Source: Betaproteobacteria bacterium | GTDB lineage: Bacteria > Pseudomonadota > Gammaproteobacteria > Burkholderiales > SG8-39 | Direction: 5' to 3' | NCBI GenBank assembly: GCA_005882235.1 | Contig: VBCT01000044.1 | Coordinates: forward strand, 1 to 34,740 | Length of the DNA stretch: 34,740 nucleotides | In this document: positions 1 to 13,949 of the stretch, piece by piece | Position numbering within the stretch: the stretch's first letter is position 1 | Layout: each line of letters starts with the position of its first letter | The notes under the pieces: generated by a model | What the model was told of the DNA's origin: nothing | The model's input: only the letters and a program-made list of their open reading frames with translations | The model's database searches: none | Program-made: the position numbers and the translations under genes

Positions 1-450
1 CGGATTCGATTTGGCAAGAGCGACGAATTGGCCGATGTTGGCGGCGGGCGTGTTTGCGCTGATCGCAAATGAAAGAACGCCGGTCGCAACCAGGCTCACC
101 GGGGTGAAGCTCTTCAGGGGATCGTAGCTAGATTTCTTGCTCAGCGCAGGGTTGAGGGCAAATGTCGTGGCGGTCATCATCAAGGTGTAGCCGTCGCCTG
201 CCGCCCGAGCGGCGAGCTCCGTGCCGATATTCCCGCTTGCTCCAGGTCTGTTGTCGACGACGACGGCTACGCCCCAGCGTTCGCTCAACCTCTGGCCACA
301 GGTGCGCGCCAGGATATCGATGCCTGTTCCGGGTGAAAAGGGGGCGATGATGGTGATCGCGCGCCTCGGGTAGTCTTGCTGCGCCAAGACCGGACCGGCT
401 GCAAGGGCGGCGAGAACCAGCGCAGCGGCGGGCGATCTGTCAATCGGCAT
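1..450 (-). CDS. Bug/TctC-family periplasmic solute-binding protein (N-terminal part)
   Basis: Partial gene running off the left edge; 150 codons are present and stay open. It starts at the ATG whose complement is 448-450, with GGAG just upstream. Residues 1-23 form a signal peptide ending VLA-Q, so the product should be periplasmic. The next stretch, DYPRRAITIIAPFSPG, then DNRPGASGNIG and GDGYTLMM, are typical of Bug (Bordetella uptake gene) receptors, which bind carboxylates and related small molecules and may serve tripartite tricarboxylate transporters. No TctA/TctB genes are visible, so it may be an orphan receptor, as is common in Burkholderiales. It begins 14 nt after the prmB stop on the same strand and could be co-transcribed. 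The ligand cannot be inferred. Confidence 0.88.
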   Translation of the reverse strand, partial: MPIDRSPAAALVLAALAAGPVLAQQDYPRRAITIIAPFSPGTGIDILARTCGQRLSERWGVAVVVDNRPGASGNIGTELAARAAGDGYTLMMTATTFALNPALSKKSSYDPLKSFTPVSLVATGVLSFAISANTPAANIGQFVALAKSNP

Positions 451-464
451 GGGCGCTCCGGCGG

Positions 465-1343
465 TTATTGTAAAGCCGATCCGGGCAGATCTTCGCGGCT
501 CAGAAGAAACACGCAGTCGTATCCGGCGCTCGTCTCCGGCCAAATGAACGGGTGCCGTGGAAACTCGCGCTCGAGCCGACTGCGATTGTGCCCGATCTCC
601 ACGACGAGCAGCCCCCTAGGGCGCAGAAAATCCCGTGCCACCAGCAGAATTCTGCGCGTGAATTCCAAGCCGTCCCGTCCTCCGTCAAGCGCAAGCCGCG
701 GCTCCCGGCGGTATTCGGGCGGAAGGCGCCGCATGGCCGCGGTTCCGACGTAGGGCGGATTGGCGACGATGAGATCGTAGCGTGCCTGTTGCAGGCCGGC
801 GAACAGGTCGCCCCGCACAAGGTTCACGCGATGGCCGAGGCGGTAGGCTCGCAAATTCCGGCGCGCGACGGAGAGCGCCGGGCGAGAAATATCGGCGGCG
901 TCCACGATCGCGCGAGGGAATGCCAGCGCTAGCAGTATCGCCAGGCAGCCCGACCCGGTGCACAGATCGAGCGCCCGGCGCACCTCGGGCGGGCGAGAGA
1001 CCCAAGGGGCGAGCCGGTCGCGAAGGAGCTCGGCGATGAAAGAGCGCGGCACGACGACGCGCTCGTCCACGTAGAACCGGTGCTCGCCCAGCCAGGCTTC
1101 GTCGATGAGATAGGCGAGTGGACGACGCGTGCGGACACGCTCCTCGATCAGCCGCGAGGCGCTTCGGCGTTCCCGTGCCGTCAGCTCGTAGCCGAGCGAT
1201 CGGGCAAGCTCATCGTGGGGCAAGCGCAGCACGCTCATGAGCAGCCACGCCGCTTCGTCTCGCGCGCTGTGCGTTCCGTGGCCGAACCGGAGGCGGGCCG
1301 CCCGAAAGCGCCGTTCCGCGTAGCACAGCCAGTCGCGCAGCAC
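465..1343 (-). CDS. prmB: 50S ribosomal protein L3 N5-glutamine methyltransferase PrmB
   Basis: SAM-dependent methyltransferase of 292 aa that methylates a glutamine of ribosomal protein L3. The N-terminal helical domain has the PrmB-like stretch FGHGTHSARDEAAWLL (20-35). The Rossmann domain has the SAM motif DLCTGSG (126-132) and the catalytic NPPY (195-198). The wording VPRSFIAELL (98-107) favours PrmB over PrmC. The start is GTG at 1343; it lies inside a perfect 10-bp inverted repeat and has no clear Shine-Dalgarno. The frame stays open upstream towards the dapE end, so a slightly longer N-terminus (as in E. coli PrmB) from a rare start cannot be excluded. It follows dapE by 44 nt. Confidence 0.93.
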   Translation of the reverse strand: MLRDWLCYAERRFRAARLRFGHGTHSARDEAAWLLMSVLRLPHDELARSLGYELTARERRSASRLIEERVRTRRPLAYLIDEAWLGEHRFYVDERVVVPRSFIAELLRDRLAPWVSRPPEVRRALDLCTGSGCLAILLALAFPRAIVDAADISRPALSVARRNLRAYRLGHRVNLVRGDLFAGLQQARYDLIVANPPYVGTAAMRRLPPEYRREPRLALDGGRDGLEFTRRILLVARDFLRPRGLLVVEIGHNRSRLEREFPRHPFIWPETSAGYDCVFLLSREDLPGSALQ

Positions 1344-1360
1344 CGCCGAAGGTGCTGCGC
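1335..1360 (-). repeat. Perfect 10-bp inverted repeat over the prmB start codon
   Basis: Arms at 1335-1344 and 1351-1360 are exact reverse complements (GCGCAGCACC / GGTGCTGCGC) around a 6-nt loop. In the minus-strand transcript the prmB GTG (1343-1341) lies inside the 3' arm. There is no T-tract, so it does not look like an intrinsic terminator. It could hide the start codon or mark a processing site between dapE and prmB. The structure is seen; any function is inference. Confidence 0.6.
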
Positions 1361-1387
1361 GGGTGCGGGTGGGAGGCCGTGAACGCG

Positions 1388-2593
<1,206 letters not shown>

Positions 2594-2599
2594 TCAATG

Positions 2600-3781
2600 C
2601 TATGCGCGCTCCGTCTCGCTGGTGTCGAGCTTGAACTCGCTGAACGGAGCGCTGGTGGTGGCTCCCGCCGCGGGTCTTGCATCCGGGTTTCGTTCCTTGC
2701 CGGCCGCAAAATCGGCGCCGGCCGCGGTGTTGTTGATGAGCCAAAGCAGATTGTTCGCGGAGTCCGCGTTGGCAAGCCCCTCGTCCTGTGTGATGAGACC
2801 GTCCCGAATCATTTTGAAGAGCGATTGCTCGAAGGTCTGCGAGCCGGGGGTCAGCGCCTTCTCCATCGCCTCCTTCATCTCGCTGATCTCGCCTTTTTCG
2901 ATCAATTCGGCAATGTAGCGGCTGTTCAGCATGACTTCGACCGCCGCTGAACGCAGGCCCCTGACGTTCTTGACGAGGCGCTGCGATATGACGCACTTGA
3001 GCGTCGCCGACAGGTCCTGCAGCAGCGCGGTGCGGCTTTCCAGCGGGTAGAAGCTGATGATGCGGTTCATCGTGTGATAGCTGTTGTTGGCGTGCAGCGT
3101 GGCGAGGCACAGGTGACCGGACTGCGCGTACTGGATTGCCGAGGTCATGTTCTCCTTGTCGCGGATTTCGCCGATGAGGATGCAATCGGGCGCCTGGCGC
3201 AAGGCATTCTTCAGCCCCACCCTCATATCCAAGGTGTCGGTCCCGACCTCGCGCTGGCTCACGATCGACTTCTTGTTCTGGAAAATGAACTCCACCGGCT
3301 CTTCGAGCGTAAAAATATGTCCGGTTCGCTGTTCGTTGCGATAGTCGAGCATGGCGGCAAGCGTCGTCGACTTTCCCGATCCGGTCGCGCCCACCATCAG
3401 GATGAGGCCCCGCTTCTCCAGGATGATGTCCTTGAGCACTGGCGGCAGGCCGAGCGAGTCGAGCGGCGGGATGATGTTGGGAATGTAGCGCACCACCACT
3501 GCGGGCGAGCCCTTTTGCCGGAAGGCGCTGATGCGGAAACTGCCTACACCCTGCAGGGTAAATGCCGTGTTCAATTCGAGCGTGTCCTCGTACTCCTTCC
3601 TCTGCTTCTGGTCGATCACTTCGTAGAGCAGACCGCGGACGGTGTTGCCATCCATCAGCTGTTGATTGATGGGCATGGCGACGCCGTTGATCTTGATATT
3701 GATGGGAGCGCCGACCGACAGGAAAATGTCAGAGGCCTTCTTGTCGGCCATCAGCTGGAAGAGTCGCTTCATCGCGGACAT
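2600..3781 (-). CDS. pilU: PilT/PilU-family type IV pilus retraction ATPase (PilU-like)
   Basis: Cytoplasmic hexameric secretion ATPase family that powers or assists retraction of type IVa pili. 393 aa from the ATG at 3781, chosen because AGGGGG lies 6 nt upstream; an in-frame ATG at 3787 sits directly against that sequence. Walker A GATGSGKST is at 131-139, Asp-box TLEEPVEF at 158-165, Walker B ILIGEIRD at 201-208 and His-box HLCLATLHANN at 223-233. Residues about 351-393 form a low-complexity Ala/Thr/Ser tail beyond the PilT core, which favours PilU. No other pilus gene is in the window; it sits between dapD and dapE, an arrangement I recall from other betaproteobacteria (not checked). PilT versus PilU is not fully settled by sequence alone. 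Confidence 0.88.
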   Translation of the reverse strand: MSAMKRLFQLMADKKASDIFLSVGAPINIKINGVAMPINQQLMDGNTVRGLLYEVIDQKQRKEYEDTLELNTAFTLQGVGSFRISAFRQKGSPAVVVRYIPNIIPPLDSLGLPPVLKDIILEKRGLILMVGATGSGKSTTLAAMLDYRNEQRTGHIFTLEEPVEFIFQNKKSIVSQREVGTDTLDMRVGLKNALRQAPDCILIGEIRDKENMTSAIQYAQSGHLCLATLHANNSYHTMNRIISFYPLESRTALLQDLSATLKCVISQRLVKNVRGLRSAAVEVMLNSRYIAELIEKGEISEMKEAMEKALTPGSQTFEQSLFKMIRDGLITQDEGLANADSANNLLWLINNTAAGADFAAGKERNPDARPAAGATTSAPFSEFKLDTSETERA

Positions 3782-3810
3782 CGGCATCCCCCTAGAGACG
3801 CGGCGGGTCG

Positions 3811-4647
3811 CTACTCGCCGCGCAACAGCTCGTTGATGCTGGTCTTTGCGCGGGTCTTGGCGTCGACCTGCTTGACGATCACCGCACAGTATAGGCCGTA
3901 TTTGCCGTCCGCGGACGGCAGGGTGCCGGGCACGACCACCGACCCGGCCGGAACCCGGCCGTAGAGAATTTCGCCGCTGGCCCGATCGAGAATTCGGGTG
4001 CTCGCCCCGATGAACACGCCCATCGAGATGACCGCGTTCTCCTCGACGATGACGCCTTCGACGACCTCCGAGCGCGCGCCCACGAAGCAGTTGTCCTCGA
4101 CGATGGTGGGGTTCGCCTGCAGGGGCTCGAGGACCCCGCCGATGCCCACTCCCCCCGAAAGATGCACGTTCTTGCCGATCTGGACGCACGAGCCCACCGT
4201 GGCCCAGGTATCGATCATCGTGCCCTCGTCCACGTAGGCGCCGACATTGACGTAGGAAGGCATGAGCACGACGTTTTTTGCGATGTAGGCCCCGTGGCGC
4301 GCCACGGCGGGAGGCACGACTCGGAATCCCCCTCGCTTGAAACGCGCGCGGTCGTAACCTTCGAACTTGGTTGGGACCTTGTCGTAGAACCGGAGAGATC
4401 CGGCGCGAATCGGCCGGTTGTCCTCCAGCCGGAATGACAGCAGCACGGCCTTCTTGATCCATTGGTGCGTGTGCCAGGCTCCGTCGAGCTTTTCCGCGAC
4501 CCGCAGCCTGCCTTGGTCGAGCTCGTCGAGCACCCGCGCGACGGACCTGCGGGTTTTCGCCGGCGCCGAGCCCGGCGAAAGGCGCGCGCGGTCCTCCCAT
4601 GCCTCTTCGACGGCGCTCTGGAGCTTCTGTATCGCGGACGAGCTCAT
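3811..4647 (-). CDS. dapD: 2,3,4,5-tetrahydropyridine-2,6-dicarboxylate N-succinyltransferase DapD
   Basis: Transfers succinyl from succinyl-CoA to tetrahydrodipicolinate, committing to the succinylase route to diaminopimelate. 278 aa, close to the E. coli length. The N-terminal helical part (1-100) includes [18 protein letters not shown]; the rest is a left-handed beta-helix with hexapeptide repeats ([20 protein letters not shown], then [14 protein letters not shown]). The start ATG overlaps the dapC stop by 4 nt (ATGA), so the two are probably translationally coupled. It precedes the pilU-like gene by 29 nt. Confidence 0.97.
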   Translation of the reverse strand: MSSSAIQKLQSAVEEAWEDRARLSPGSAPAKTRRSVARVLDELDQGRLRVAEKLDGAWHTHQWIKKAVLLSFRLEDNRPIRAGSLRFYDKVPTKFEGYDRARFKRGGFRVVPPAVARHGAYIAKNVVLMPSYVNVGAYVDEGTMIDTWATVGSCVQIGKNVHLSGGVGIGGVLEPLQANPTIVEDNCFVGARSEVVEGVIVEENAVISMGVFIGASTRILDRASGEILYGRVPAGSVVVPGTLPSADGKYGLYCAVIVKQVDAKTRAKTSINELLRGE

Positions 4648-5834
4648 AGTTTCCTAGTGAATTCTACGATACGGCGGGCCGCCTCGAGGCACTCGTCGAT
4701 TTCCGCCACCAGCGCCATGCGCACGTAATTCGTTCCCGGATTGAGCCCATTCGACTCACGCGCGAGGAAACTCCCGGGGAGCACCGTGACATTCTGCTCT
4801 GCGTAAAGGCGCCGAGCGAAATCAGTATCGGCGACTGGGGTATGGGCCCACAGATAAAAACCGGCGTCGGGAACCCCGACCTCCAGCGCCGTCTGCATGA
4901 GCGGCGCGACACGGGCAAATTTCTCCGCGTATTTCCTGCGGTTTTCGCGCACATGGGCCTCGTCGCGCCAAGCGGCGATGCTGGCGTCTTGCACCGCCGG
5001 GCTCATGGCCCCGCCATGGTAGGTGCGGTAGAGCAGAAATGACCTGAGGATAGCGGTGTCGCCGGCGACAAAGCCCGAGCGCATGCCCGGAACGTTGGAG
5101 CGCTTGGACAGGCTGGAGAACATTACCAACCGCTCGAATCCACGGCCCAGCCGCGCGGCGGCCTGAAGGGCCCCCAGCGGCGGCGCGGCTTCGTCGAAAT
5201 AGATCTCCGAATAGCATTCGTCTGACGCAATGATGAATCCATAGCGATCGGCGAGCACGAAGATCTCCTTCCACTCGGGCAGGCCCAGCACCTTTCCGGT
5301 CGGATTGCCCGGCGAGCAGACGTAGAGCAACTGCGTCCGGCGCCAGACATCTTCCGGAATCGAAGCGTAGTCAGCGGCGAATCCACGTTCGGCCGTGGTG
5401 TTCACGTAGTACGGCCGTGCCCCGGCGAGCAGCGCCGCGCCCTCGTAAATCTGATAGAAGGGATTGGGGCAGACCACCACGGCATCGTGGCGTTCCGGGT
5501 CGACGACGGTCTGCGCAAGGGCAAACAAGGCCTCGCGCGAGCCGTTGACGGGCAGCACCTCGGTCTCCCAGTCGATCGAACGCAGGCCGTAGCGTAGTAC
5601 CAGCCAATCGGCGAGCGCCTGGCGCAACGCATCGCCGCCGGCCGTCGGAGGGTACGAGGCGAGCTTCGCGAGGCTCGCCGACAATGCGCGCTTGATCAGC
5701 TCCGGCGTCGGGTGCCGCGGCTCGCCGATGCCCAAACCGATGTGCGCAAGCGCCGCGTCCGGCTTCACACCCACGAACAGACCGCGCAATTTCTCGAACG
5801 GGTAGGGCTGCAGAGACTGCAGTCGGGGATTCAC
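4644..5834 (-). CDS. dapC: Succinyldiaminopimelate transaminase DapC
   Basis: PLP-dependent class I/II aminotransferase of 396 aa that converts N-succinyl-2-amino-6-oxopimelate plus glutamate to N-succinyl-LL-diaminopimelate. Fold signatures: [10 protein letters not shown] (95-104), SPGNPTG (174-180), [11 protein letters not shown] (203-213) and the PLP lysine in [11 protein letters not shown] (K244). Context with dapD and dapE supports DapC over other aminotransferases; in E. coli ArgD/SerC fill this role, so a dedicated DapC fits betaproteobacteria. The start is GTG (5834) with AGAGCAGG upstream. It follows queF by 12 nt and overlaps dapD by 4 nt. Confidence 0.93.
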   Translation of the reverse strand: MNPRLQSLQPYPFEKLRGLFVGVKPDAALAHIGLGIGEPRHPTPELIKRALSASLAKLASYPPTAGGDALRQALADWLVLRYGLRSIDWETEVLPVNGSREALFALAQTVVDPERHDAVVVCPNPFYQIYEGAALLAGARPYYVNTTAERGFAADYASIPEDVWRRTQLLYVCSPGNPTGKVLGLPEWKEIFVLADRYGFIIASDECYSEIYFDEAAPPLGALQAAARLGRGFERLVMFSSLSKRSNVPGMRSGFVAGDTAILRSFLLYRTYHGGAMSPAVQDASIAAWRDEAHVRENRRKYAEKFARVAPLMQTALEVGVPDAGFYLWAHTPVADTDFARRLYAEQNVTVLPGSFLARESNGLNPGTNYVRMALVAEIDECLEAARRIVEFTRKL

Positions 5835-5846
5835 GGTGCCTGCTCT

Positions 5847-6263
5847 TTAGCGCGTGCTGTGCTGCTCGTCGATCGGCGCGAGCTCCAAGCCGGCGGCGGG
5901 TTTCCAGGCTTTCTTGCGATGCTCAGCCACCACGCTTGTGAAAACTCCCCCGCGCACGTAAAACCTGGCAGTGAGGCGGAGGAAGCGCGGCGCGAGCAGG
6001 GCGACCAAGTCGTCGCAGATACGGTTTGTGACCGCTTCGTGGAAAGCGCTTTCGTTGCGATAGGACCAGATGTAGAGCTTGAAGCTCTTCAGCTCGACGC
6101 ACTTGCGGTCCGGCACGTAGTCGAGAAAAAGCGTCGCGAAGTCCGGCTGCCCGGTTCGCGGGCACAGGCAGGTGAACTCCGGGATCTGCATCCGGATCAA
6201 ATAGTCGCGGCGCGGGCTTGGATTGGGAAAACTCTCGAGCGATTTACTCGGCTTGGACGGCAT
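5847..6263 (-). CDS. queF: NADPH-dependent 7-cyano-7-deazaguanine reductase QueF (short form)
   Basis: Reduces the nitrile of preQ0 to the amine preQ1 in queuosine synthesis. 138 aa, the single-domain Bacillus-like form rather than the ~280-aa E. coli form. Visible: [13 protein letters not shown] (C34 as the thioimide nucleophile, D41 seven residues on, the spacing known for the family), the QueF motif ESFKLYxWSYRNE in the variant form [13 protein letters not shown] (59-71), then FHE. ATG start at 6263. It is first in the minus-strand transcript, with a good promoter candidate just upstream; no other queuosine gene is in the window. Confidence 0.95.
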   Translation of the reverse strand: MPSKPSKSLESFPNPSPRRDYLIRMQIPEFTCLCPRTGQPDFATLFLDYVPDRKCVELKSFKLYIWSYRNESAFHEAVTNRICDDLVALLAPRFLRLTARFYVRGGVFTSVVAEHRKKAWKPAAGLELAPIDEQHSTR

Positions 6264-6293
6264 TCAGGGTCCGGGTGCGAAGTTGGAGATGGT

Positions 6294-6322
6294 ATTATAG
6301 GGGCTCCGTTTTATCGACGATG
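6294..6322 (-). promoter_or_regulatory. Probable promoter of queF-dapC-dapD-pilU-dapE-prmB
   Basis: On the minus strand a perfect TATAAT lies at 6299-6294, about 30 nt before the queF ATG, giving a leader near 24 nt. The -35 is weak: at 16-19 nt spacing only poor matches such as TTCATC or CATCGT are present. The -10 is seen; promoter activity is inferred. Confidence 0.5.
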
Positions 6323-6325
6323 AAT

Positions 6326-6349
6326 CCGGCTAACGGCCGGTTTTCTTTT
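6326..6349 (+). terminator. Small intrinsic-terminator-like hairpin in the smc leader
   Basis: CCGGC (6326-6330), loop TAACG, GCCGG (6336-6340), then TTTTCTTTT (6341-6349). The T-tract is on the plus strand, so it would stop transcripts heading into smc, not the divergent queF operon. No plus-strand gene lies upstream, so a leader attenuator or a block on upstream antisense transcription are the options. The stem is only 5 bp, so strength is uncertain. Confidence 0.4.
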
Positions 6350-6377
6350 ACCTGGATTCGTAGCGCCTTCTGCTAGC

Positions 6378-9300
6378 GTGCGGCTCACACAAATCAAGCT
6401 CGCTGGGTTCAAGTCCTTCGTCGATCCGTCCACGGTGAGCATTCCGGGGCAACTGGTCGGCGTGGTCGGTCCGAACGGATGCGGGAAGTCGAACATCATC
6501 GACGCCGTCCGGTGGGTTCTCGGGGAGTCGCGCGCCTCGGCTCTGCGCGGCGACTCGATGCAGGACGTGATCTTCAACGGCTCGTCGCTGCGAAAGCCCG
6601 TGGCGCGTGCAAGCGTCGAGTTGTTCTTCGACAACAGCCTCGGCAGGGCGTCTGGCCAATGGTCCCAGTATGCCGAGATCTCGGTGAAGCGTGTGCTGCA
6701 GCGGGACGGCGAATCCTCCTATTTCATCAACAACACTCACGTACGCCGCCGCGACGTGCAGGACATTTTCCTCGGCACGGGCCTGGGCCCGCGTGCCTAC
6801 GCCATCATCGAGCAGGGGATGATCTCGCGCATCATCGAAGCGAGACCCGAGGAATTGCGCGTGTTTCTGGAGGAAGCGGCGGGAGTGTCCAAGTACAAGG
6901 AGCGGCGGCGCGAAACCGAACATCGCCTCGCCGACACCCGCGACAACCTCGCGCGCCTGGGCGACATCCGCCTCGAGCTCGCATCGCAGATCGAGCGGCT
7001 CGGGCAGCAAGCCGAGACCGCCCGGCGCTACAGCGAGCTCTCGGCCGAGCGTGCCCAGAAACAAAACCTGCTGTGGCTGGTGAGGCGCAACGAGGCGTTG
7101 GCCGAGGCGCAGCGCCACACGCGGGAAGTCGCGCGCGCCGCGGTCGAGCTCGAGGCCGAAACCACGCGGCTGCGCGAAAGCGAGCGCGACCTCGAGCGGG
7201 CGCGGACGGAGCACTACTCCGCGGGCGACGCCTTGAGCGCGGCGCAAGGCGAGCTCTACGGCGCCAACGCCGACGTTTCGCGCATCGAAACCGAAATGCG
7301 CTTCGTCGCGGATACGCGCCAGCGGCTCGAAGCGCAGCTTGCGCAAATGCGCGCGCAACGCGACGCCGGCCGACGCAACGAGATCGAACAGCGGGAAGCG
7401 CTCCGCGGCTGGGAAACCCGGCTGGCGGAGTCGCGCGAGGCGCTGGAGACGGCGAAGCGCAATCTCGCCGAGGAGCAGGTCAAGCTGCCTCAGGCGGAGC
7501 AGGGCGTGCGCCTGCTCCAGGGTCGGATCGCGGGCGAGCGCGAGCGCATCGCCCAGGCCGAGCAGGCCTTCCAGGTCAAGCAGGCGCACCTCGCTCATGC
7601 GAACAAGACGCTGCAGGCGCTGGAGCACCGCGGGGAGAAGTTGCTGGCCGAGCAGGGCGAGCTGATCGCGCCCGATGCCGAATCGCTGGCGCGGCTCGCC
7701 GGAGAGCTGGGACAGAGCCGCGGCGAGCTCTCGCGCCAGGAGGCGCTGCTCGGGCAGCTCGAGGCGGCGCGCGCCGCCGTGGACGAGCGACGCCGGACTG
7801 GGGGCGACGGCCTGCAGACCCTCGAACGCGAGATCGCCGCGCTGGAGGGAAAGCTCGCCACACTCGAGAAAATCCAGGGTCAGGTCGAGGAAAACAGCAA
7901 GGTTCAGGACTGGATCGCGCACCACCAGCTCGCATCGAAGCCGCGGCTGTGGCAGAAGATCCGCGTCGAGCAAGGGTGGGAAACGGCGGTCGAGTCGGTG
8001 CTGCGCGAACGCTTGCACGCGATGGAGATGTCGGACCCTGAGCTGCTGCAGCGCCTGCTCGATGACCCGCCGCCGGCGAGGGTGAGCGCCTTCAGCCCTG
8101 GCGCCGACGCGGACCTGCGGCGCGAAAAAGGGCTGACGCCTCTCGCTGAATACGTCGAGTCGGGGGAGCGCGCAGTTGGCGCGGTGGTTTCGGCGTGGCT
8201 CGCCCCGTACTACGCCGTCGAAGGCGTTCCACGGCTCCTTACGCGAATGGCGCTGCCGCCGCACGTCGTTCTGGTCAATCGTGAGGGCCATCAATTCAGC
8301 CGCTTTGCCGTGAGCTTCCACGCCCCCGACCCCGCCGACACCGGCATTCTCGCTCGGCAGCGGGAAATCGAGGGCCTGAAGCGCGAGGCGGGCGATCGCG
8401 AAGAACAGATCGAGAAGAAGCGCCAGGAGCTGGCCGAGCTCGAGCGCTCGCTCGCCGAACACGATGAAGGGCTCGTCAAGCTGCGGGCGGCCGGCGCCGC
8501 GCTCAAGCAGCGCCATCACGAGCGCGAGCTCGAGCACCTCAGGTTGACTCAGAGCCAGGAGCGGTACGAGGAACGCAGCAGCCAGATTGATGGGGAGCTC
8601 GCCGAGATCGCGGCGCAGCAGGCGCAGGAGCGGTCGGCGCAGTCGGGCGCAGAGGCAAGCCTCGAGCGCCATCAGGCGGAGATCGACGAGCTCTACCGCC
8701 GGCTTGATGCGAGCGAAAAGGAGCAGCAGGATGCGGAACGCGCGCTCGAGGAGCAGCGGCAGCGCGTCCAGCAGACCGAGCGCGAAGCCCAGGAAGCGGG
8801 TTTCATTGAAAAGGAATGTATAAGCAAGATCAATGATATAAATATCTCTTCTAATACTTTACTTGAGCACGTCGCGCAAGCCGATCAGAACCTGGAAAAG
8901 CTCCAGGCCGAGCTTGCGAGCGTCGACGACCTAACCCTGCGTGACCAGCTTCAGAAAGGCCTGGAGACCCGGCTCGCGCGCGAACAAGACCTTGCCGCGG
9001 CGCGCAACCGGCAGGAGCAGATCGCCGAGAGCTTGCGCGCATCCGAGGAGGCGAGGCTGGGCAGCGAGCACAAGCTGCAGCCGCTGCGCGACCGCATCGC
9101 GGAGCTGAGGCTGAAGGAGCAGGCGGCGCAGATCAACAGCGAGCAGTTCGCGCAGCAGCTCCGCGAAGCGGGCGCAGACGAGGCCGCCCTGGCGTCGGCG
9201 ATGAAGGAAGGTCAGAAAGCGGCGGCGCTGCAGGGGGAGATCACCCGGCTCTCCAACGCGCTCGCCGAATTCGGCGCGATCAACATGGCGGCTCTCGAGG

Positions 9301-9896
9301 AGCTCCGCGCGAGCCAGGAGCGCAAGCAGTTCCTCGACGCCCAGGCCGCCGACCTCGGCGCGGCGCTCGAGACTTTGGAGAACGCCATACGCCGAATCGA
9401 CCGGGAAACGCGCGACATGCTGAGGGCGACTTTCGACACGGTGAACCGCCATTTCGGCGAGATGTTCCCGGCGCTCTTCGGCGGTGGCGAGGCCCAGCTC
9501 ATCATGACGGGTGAGGAAATTCTCGATTGCGGCGTTCAAGTGATGGGGCGTCCTCCGGGGAAAAAGAACACCACCATCCATCTGCTCTCGGGCGGGGAGA
9601 AGGCGCTCGCCGCGATTGCTCTGGTGTTTTCTTTTTTCCAACTCAACCCCGCGCCGTTCTGCCTGCTGGACGAAGTCGACGCGCCGCTCGATGACGCCAA
9701 CACCGAACGCTTCTGCGATCTGGTGGAAAAAATGTCGCAGCAAACCCAGTTCCTGTTCATCAGCCACAATAAGATCACCATGGAGATGGCGCGCCAGCTG
9801 ATCGGCGTCACCATGCAGGAGCGAGGCGTGTCGCGGGTCGTGGCGGTCGACATCGAGGAAGCATTGAAGCTGCGGGAAGAACCCGCCGCCGCCTGA
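6378..9896 (+). CDS. smc: Chromosome segregation protein SMC
   Basis: ATPase of the SMC-ScpAB condensin that organises and segregates the chromosome. 1172 aa, normal for bacterial SMC. N-terminal head: MRLTQIKLAGFKSF start and Walker A GPNGCGKSN (31-39). Long coiled coils at about 170-500 and 670-1000, rich in Glu/Arg/Gln, enclose a hinge at about 510-650. C-terminal head: signature LLSGGEK (1069-1075) and Walker B LLDEVDAPLDD (1096 onward). The GTG start matches the family N-terminus, although no Shine-Dalgarno is evident. It is followed 2 nt later by zipA. Odd feature: codons 810-829 are extremely AT-rich (see findings). Confidence 0.98.
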   Translation: MRLTQIKLAGFKSFVDPSTVSIPGQLVGVVGPNGCGKSNIIDAVRWVLGESRASALRGDSMQDVIFNGSSLRKPVARASVELFFDNSLGRASGQWSQYAEISVKRVLQRDGESSYFINNTHVRRRDVQDIFLGTGLGPRAYAIIEQGMISRIIEARPEELRVFLEEAAGVSKYKERRRETEHRLADTRDNLARLGDIRLELASQIERLGQQAETARRYSELSAERAQKQNLLWLVRRNEALAEAQRHTREVARAAVELEAETTRLRESERDLERARTEHYSAGDALSAAQGELYGANADVSRIETEMRFVADTRQRLEAQLAQMRAQRDAGRRNEIEQREALRGWETRLAESREALETAKRNLAEEQVKLPQAEQGVRLLQGRIAGERERIAQAEQAFQVKQAHLAHANKTLQALEHRGEKLLAEQGELIAPDAESLARLAGELGQSRGELSRQEALLGQLEAARAAVDERRRTGGDGLQTLEREIAALEGKLATLEKIQGQVEENSKVQDWIAHHQLASKPRLWQKIRVEQGWETAVESVLRERLHAMEMSDPELLQRLLDDPPPARVSAFSPGADADLRREKGLTPLAEYVESGERAVGAVVSAWLAPYYAVEGVPRLLTRMALPPHVVLVNREGHQFSRFAVSFHAPDPADTGILARQREIEGLKREAGDREEQIEKKRQELAELERSLAEHDEGLVKLRAAGAALKQRHHERELEHLRLTQSQERYEERSSQIDGELAEIAAQQAQERSAQSGAEASLERHQAEIDELYRRLDASEKEQQDAERALEEQRQRVQQTEREAQEAGFIEKECISKINDINISSNTLLEHVAQADQNLEKLQAELASVDDLTLRDQLQKGLETRLAREQDLAAARNRQEQIAESLRASEEARLGSEHKLQPLRDRIAELRLKEQAAQINSEQFAQQLREAGADEAALASAMKEGQKAAALQGEITRLSNALAEFGAINMAALEELRASQERKQFLDAQAADLGAALETLENAIRRIDRETRDMLRATFDTVNRHFGEMFPALFGGGEAQLIMTGEEILDCGVQVMGRPPGKKNTTIHLLSGGEKALAAIALVFSFFQLNPAPFCLLDEVDAPLDDANTERFCDLVEKMSQQTQFLFISHNKITMEMARQLIGVTMQERGVSRVVAVDIEEALKLREEPAAA
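8805..8864. other. 60-bp AT-rich island inside smc
   Basis: Only 14 of 60 bases are G or C (23%), inside a gene and window of about 65% GC. The reading frame continues through it as residues 810-829 (I, E, K, C, S, N, D, T, L), using ATA, AAT, TCT, ACT and TTA codons that are scarce elsewhere in the window. It falls in the descending coiled coil. Composition is counted directly; cause unknown. Confidence 0.8.
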
Positions 9897-9898
9897 CC

Positions 9899-13913
<4,015 letters not shown>

Positions 13914-13949
13914 AGAAGCTTGGGGCCGGGGCGCTATACTTCTCGCGCC

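Noticed and set aside
162..350. Small Arg/Ser-rich frame near the left edge
   Set aside because: It lies antisense to the Bug-family gene, which has signal peptide and family motifs.
2600..4600. 666-codon frame joining PilU to an upstream extension
   Set aside because: The first ~270 codons are an alternate frame over dapD; a good ribosome site fixes the PilU start at 3781.
6348..8672. 774-codon open frame antisense to smc
   Set aside because: GC-rich coding DNA produces long antisense frames; the product is low-complexity Leu/Arg/Ala and matches no family, while smc is unmistakable on the other strand.
13935..13940. Strong promoter before the phosphoribosyltransferase
   Set aside because: TATACT is acceptable but no -35 hexamer is present at proper spacing, so it is not listed as a feature.
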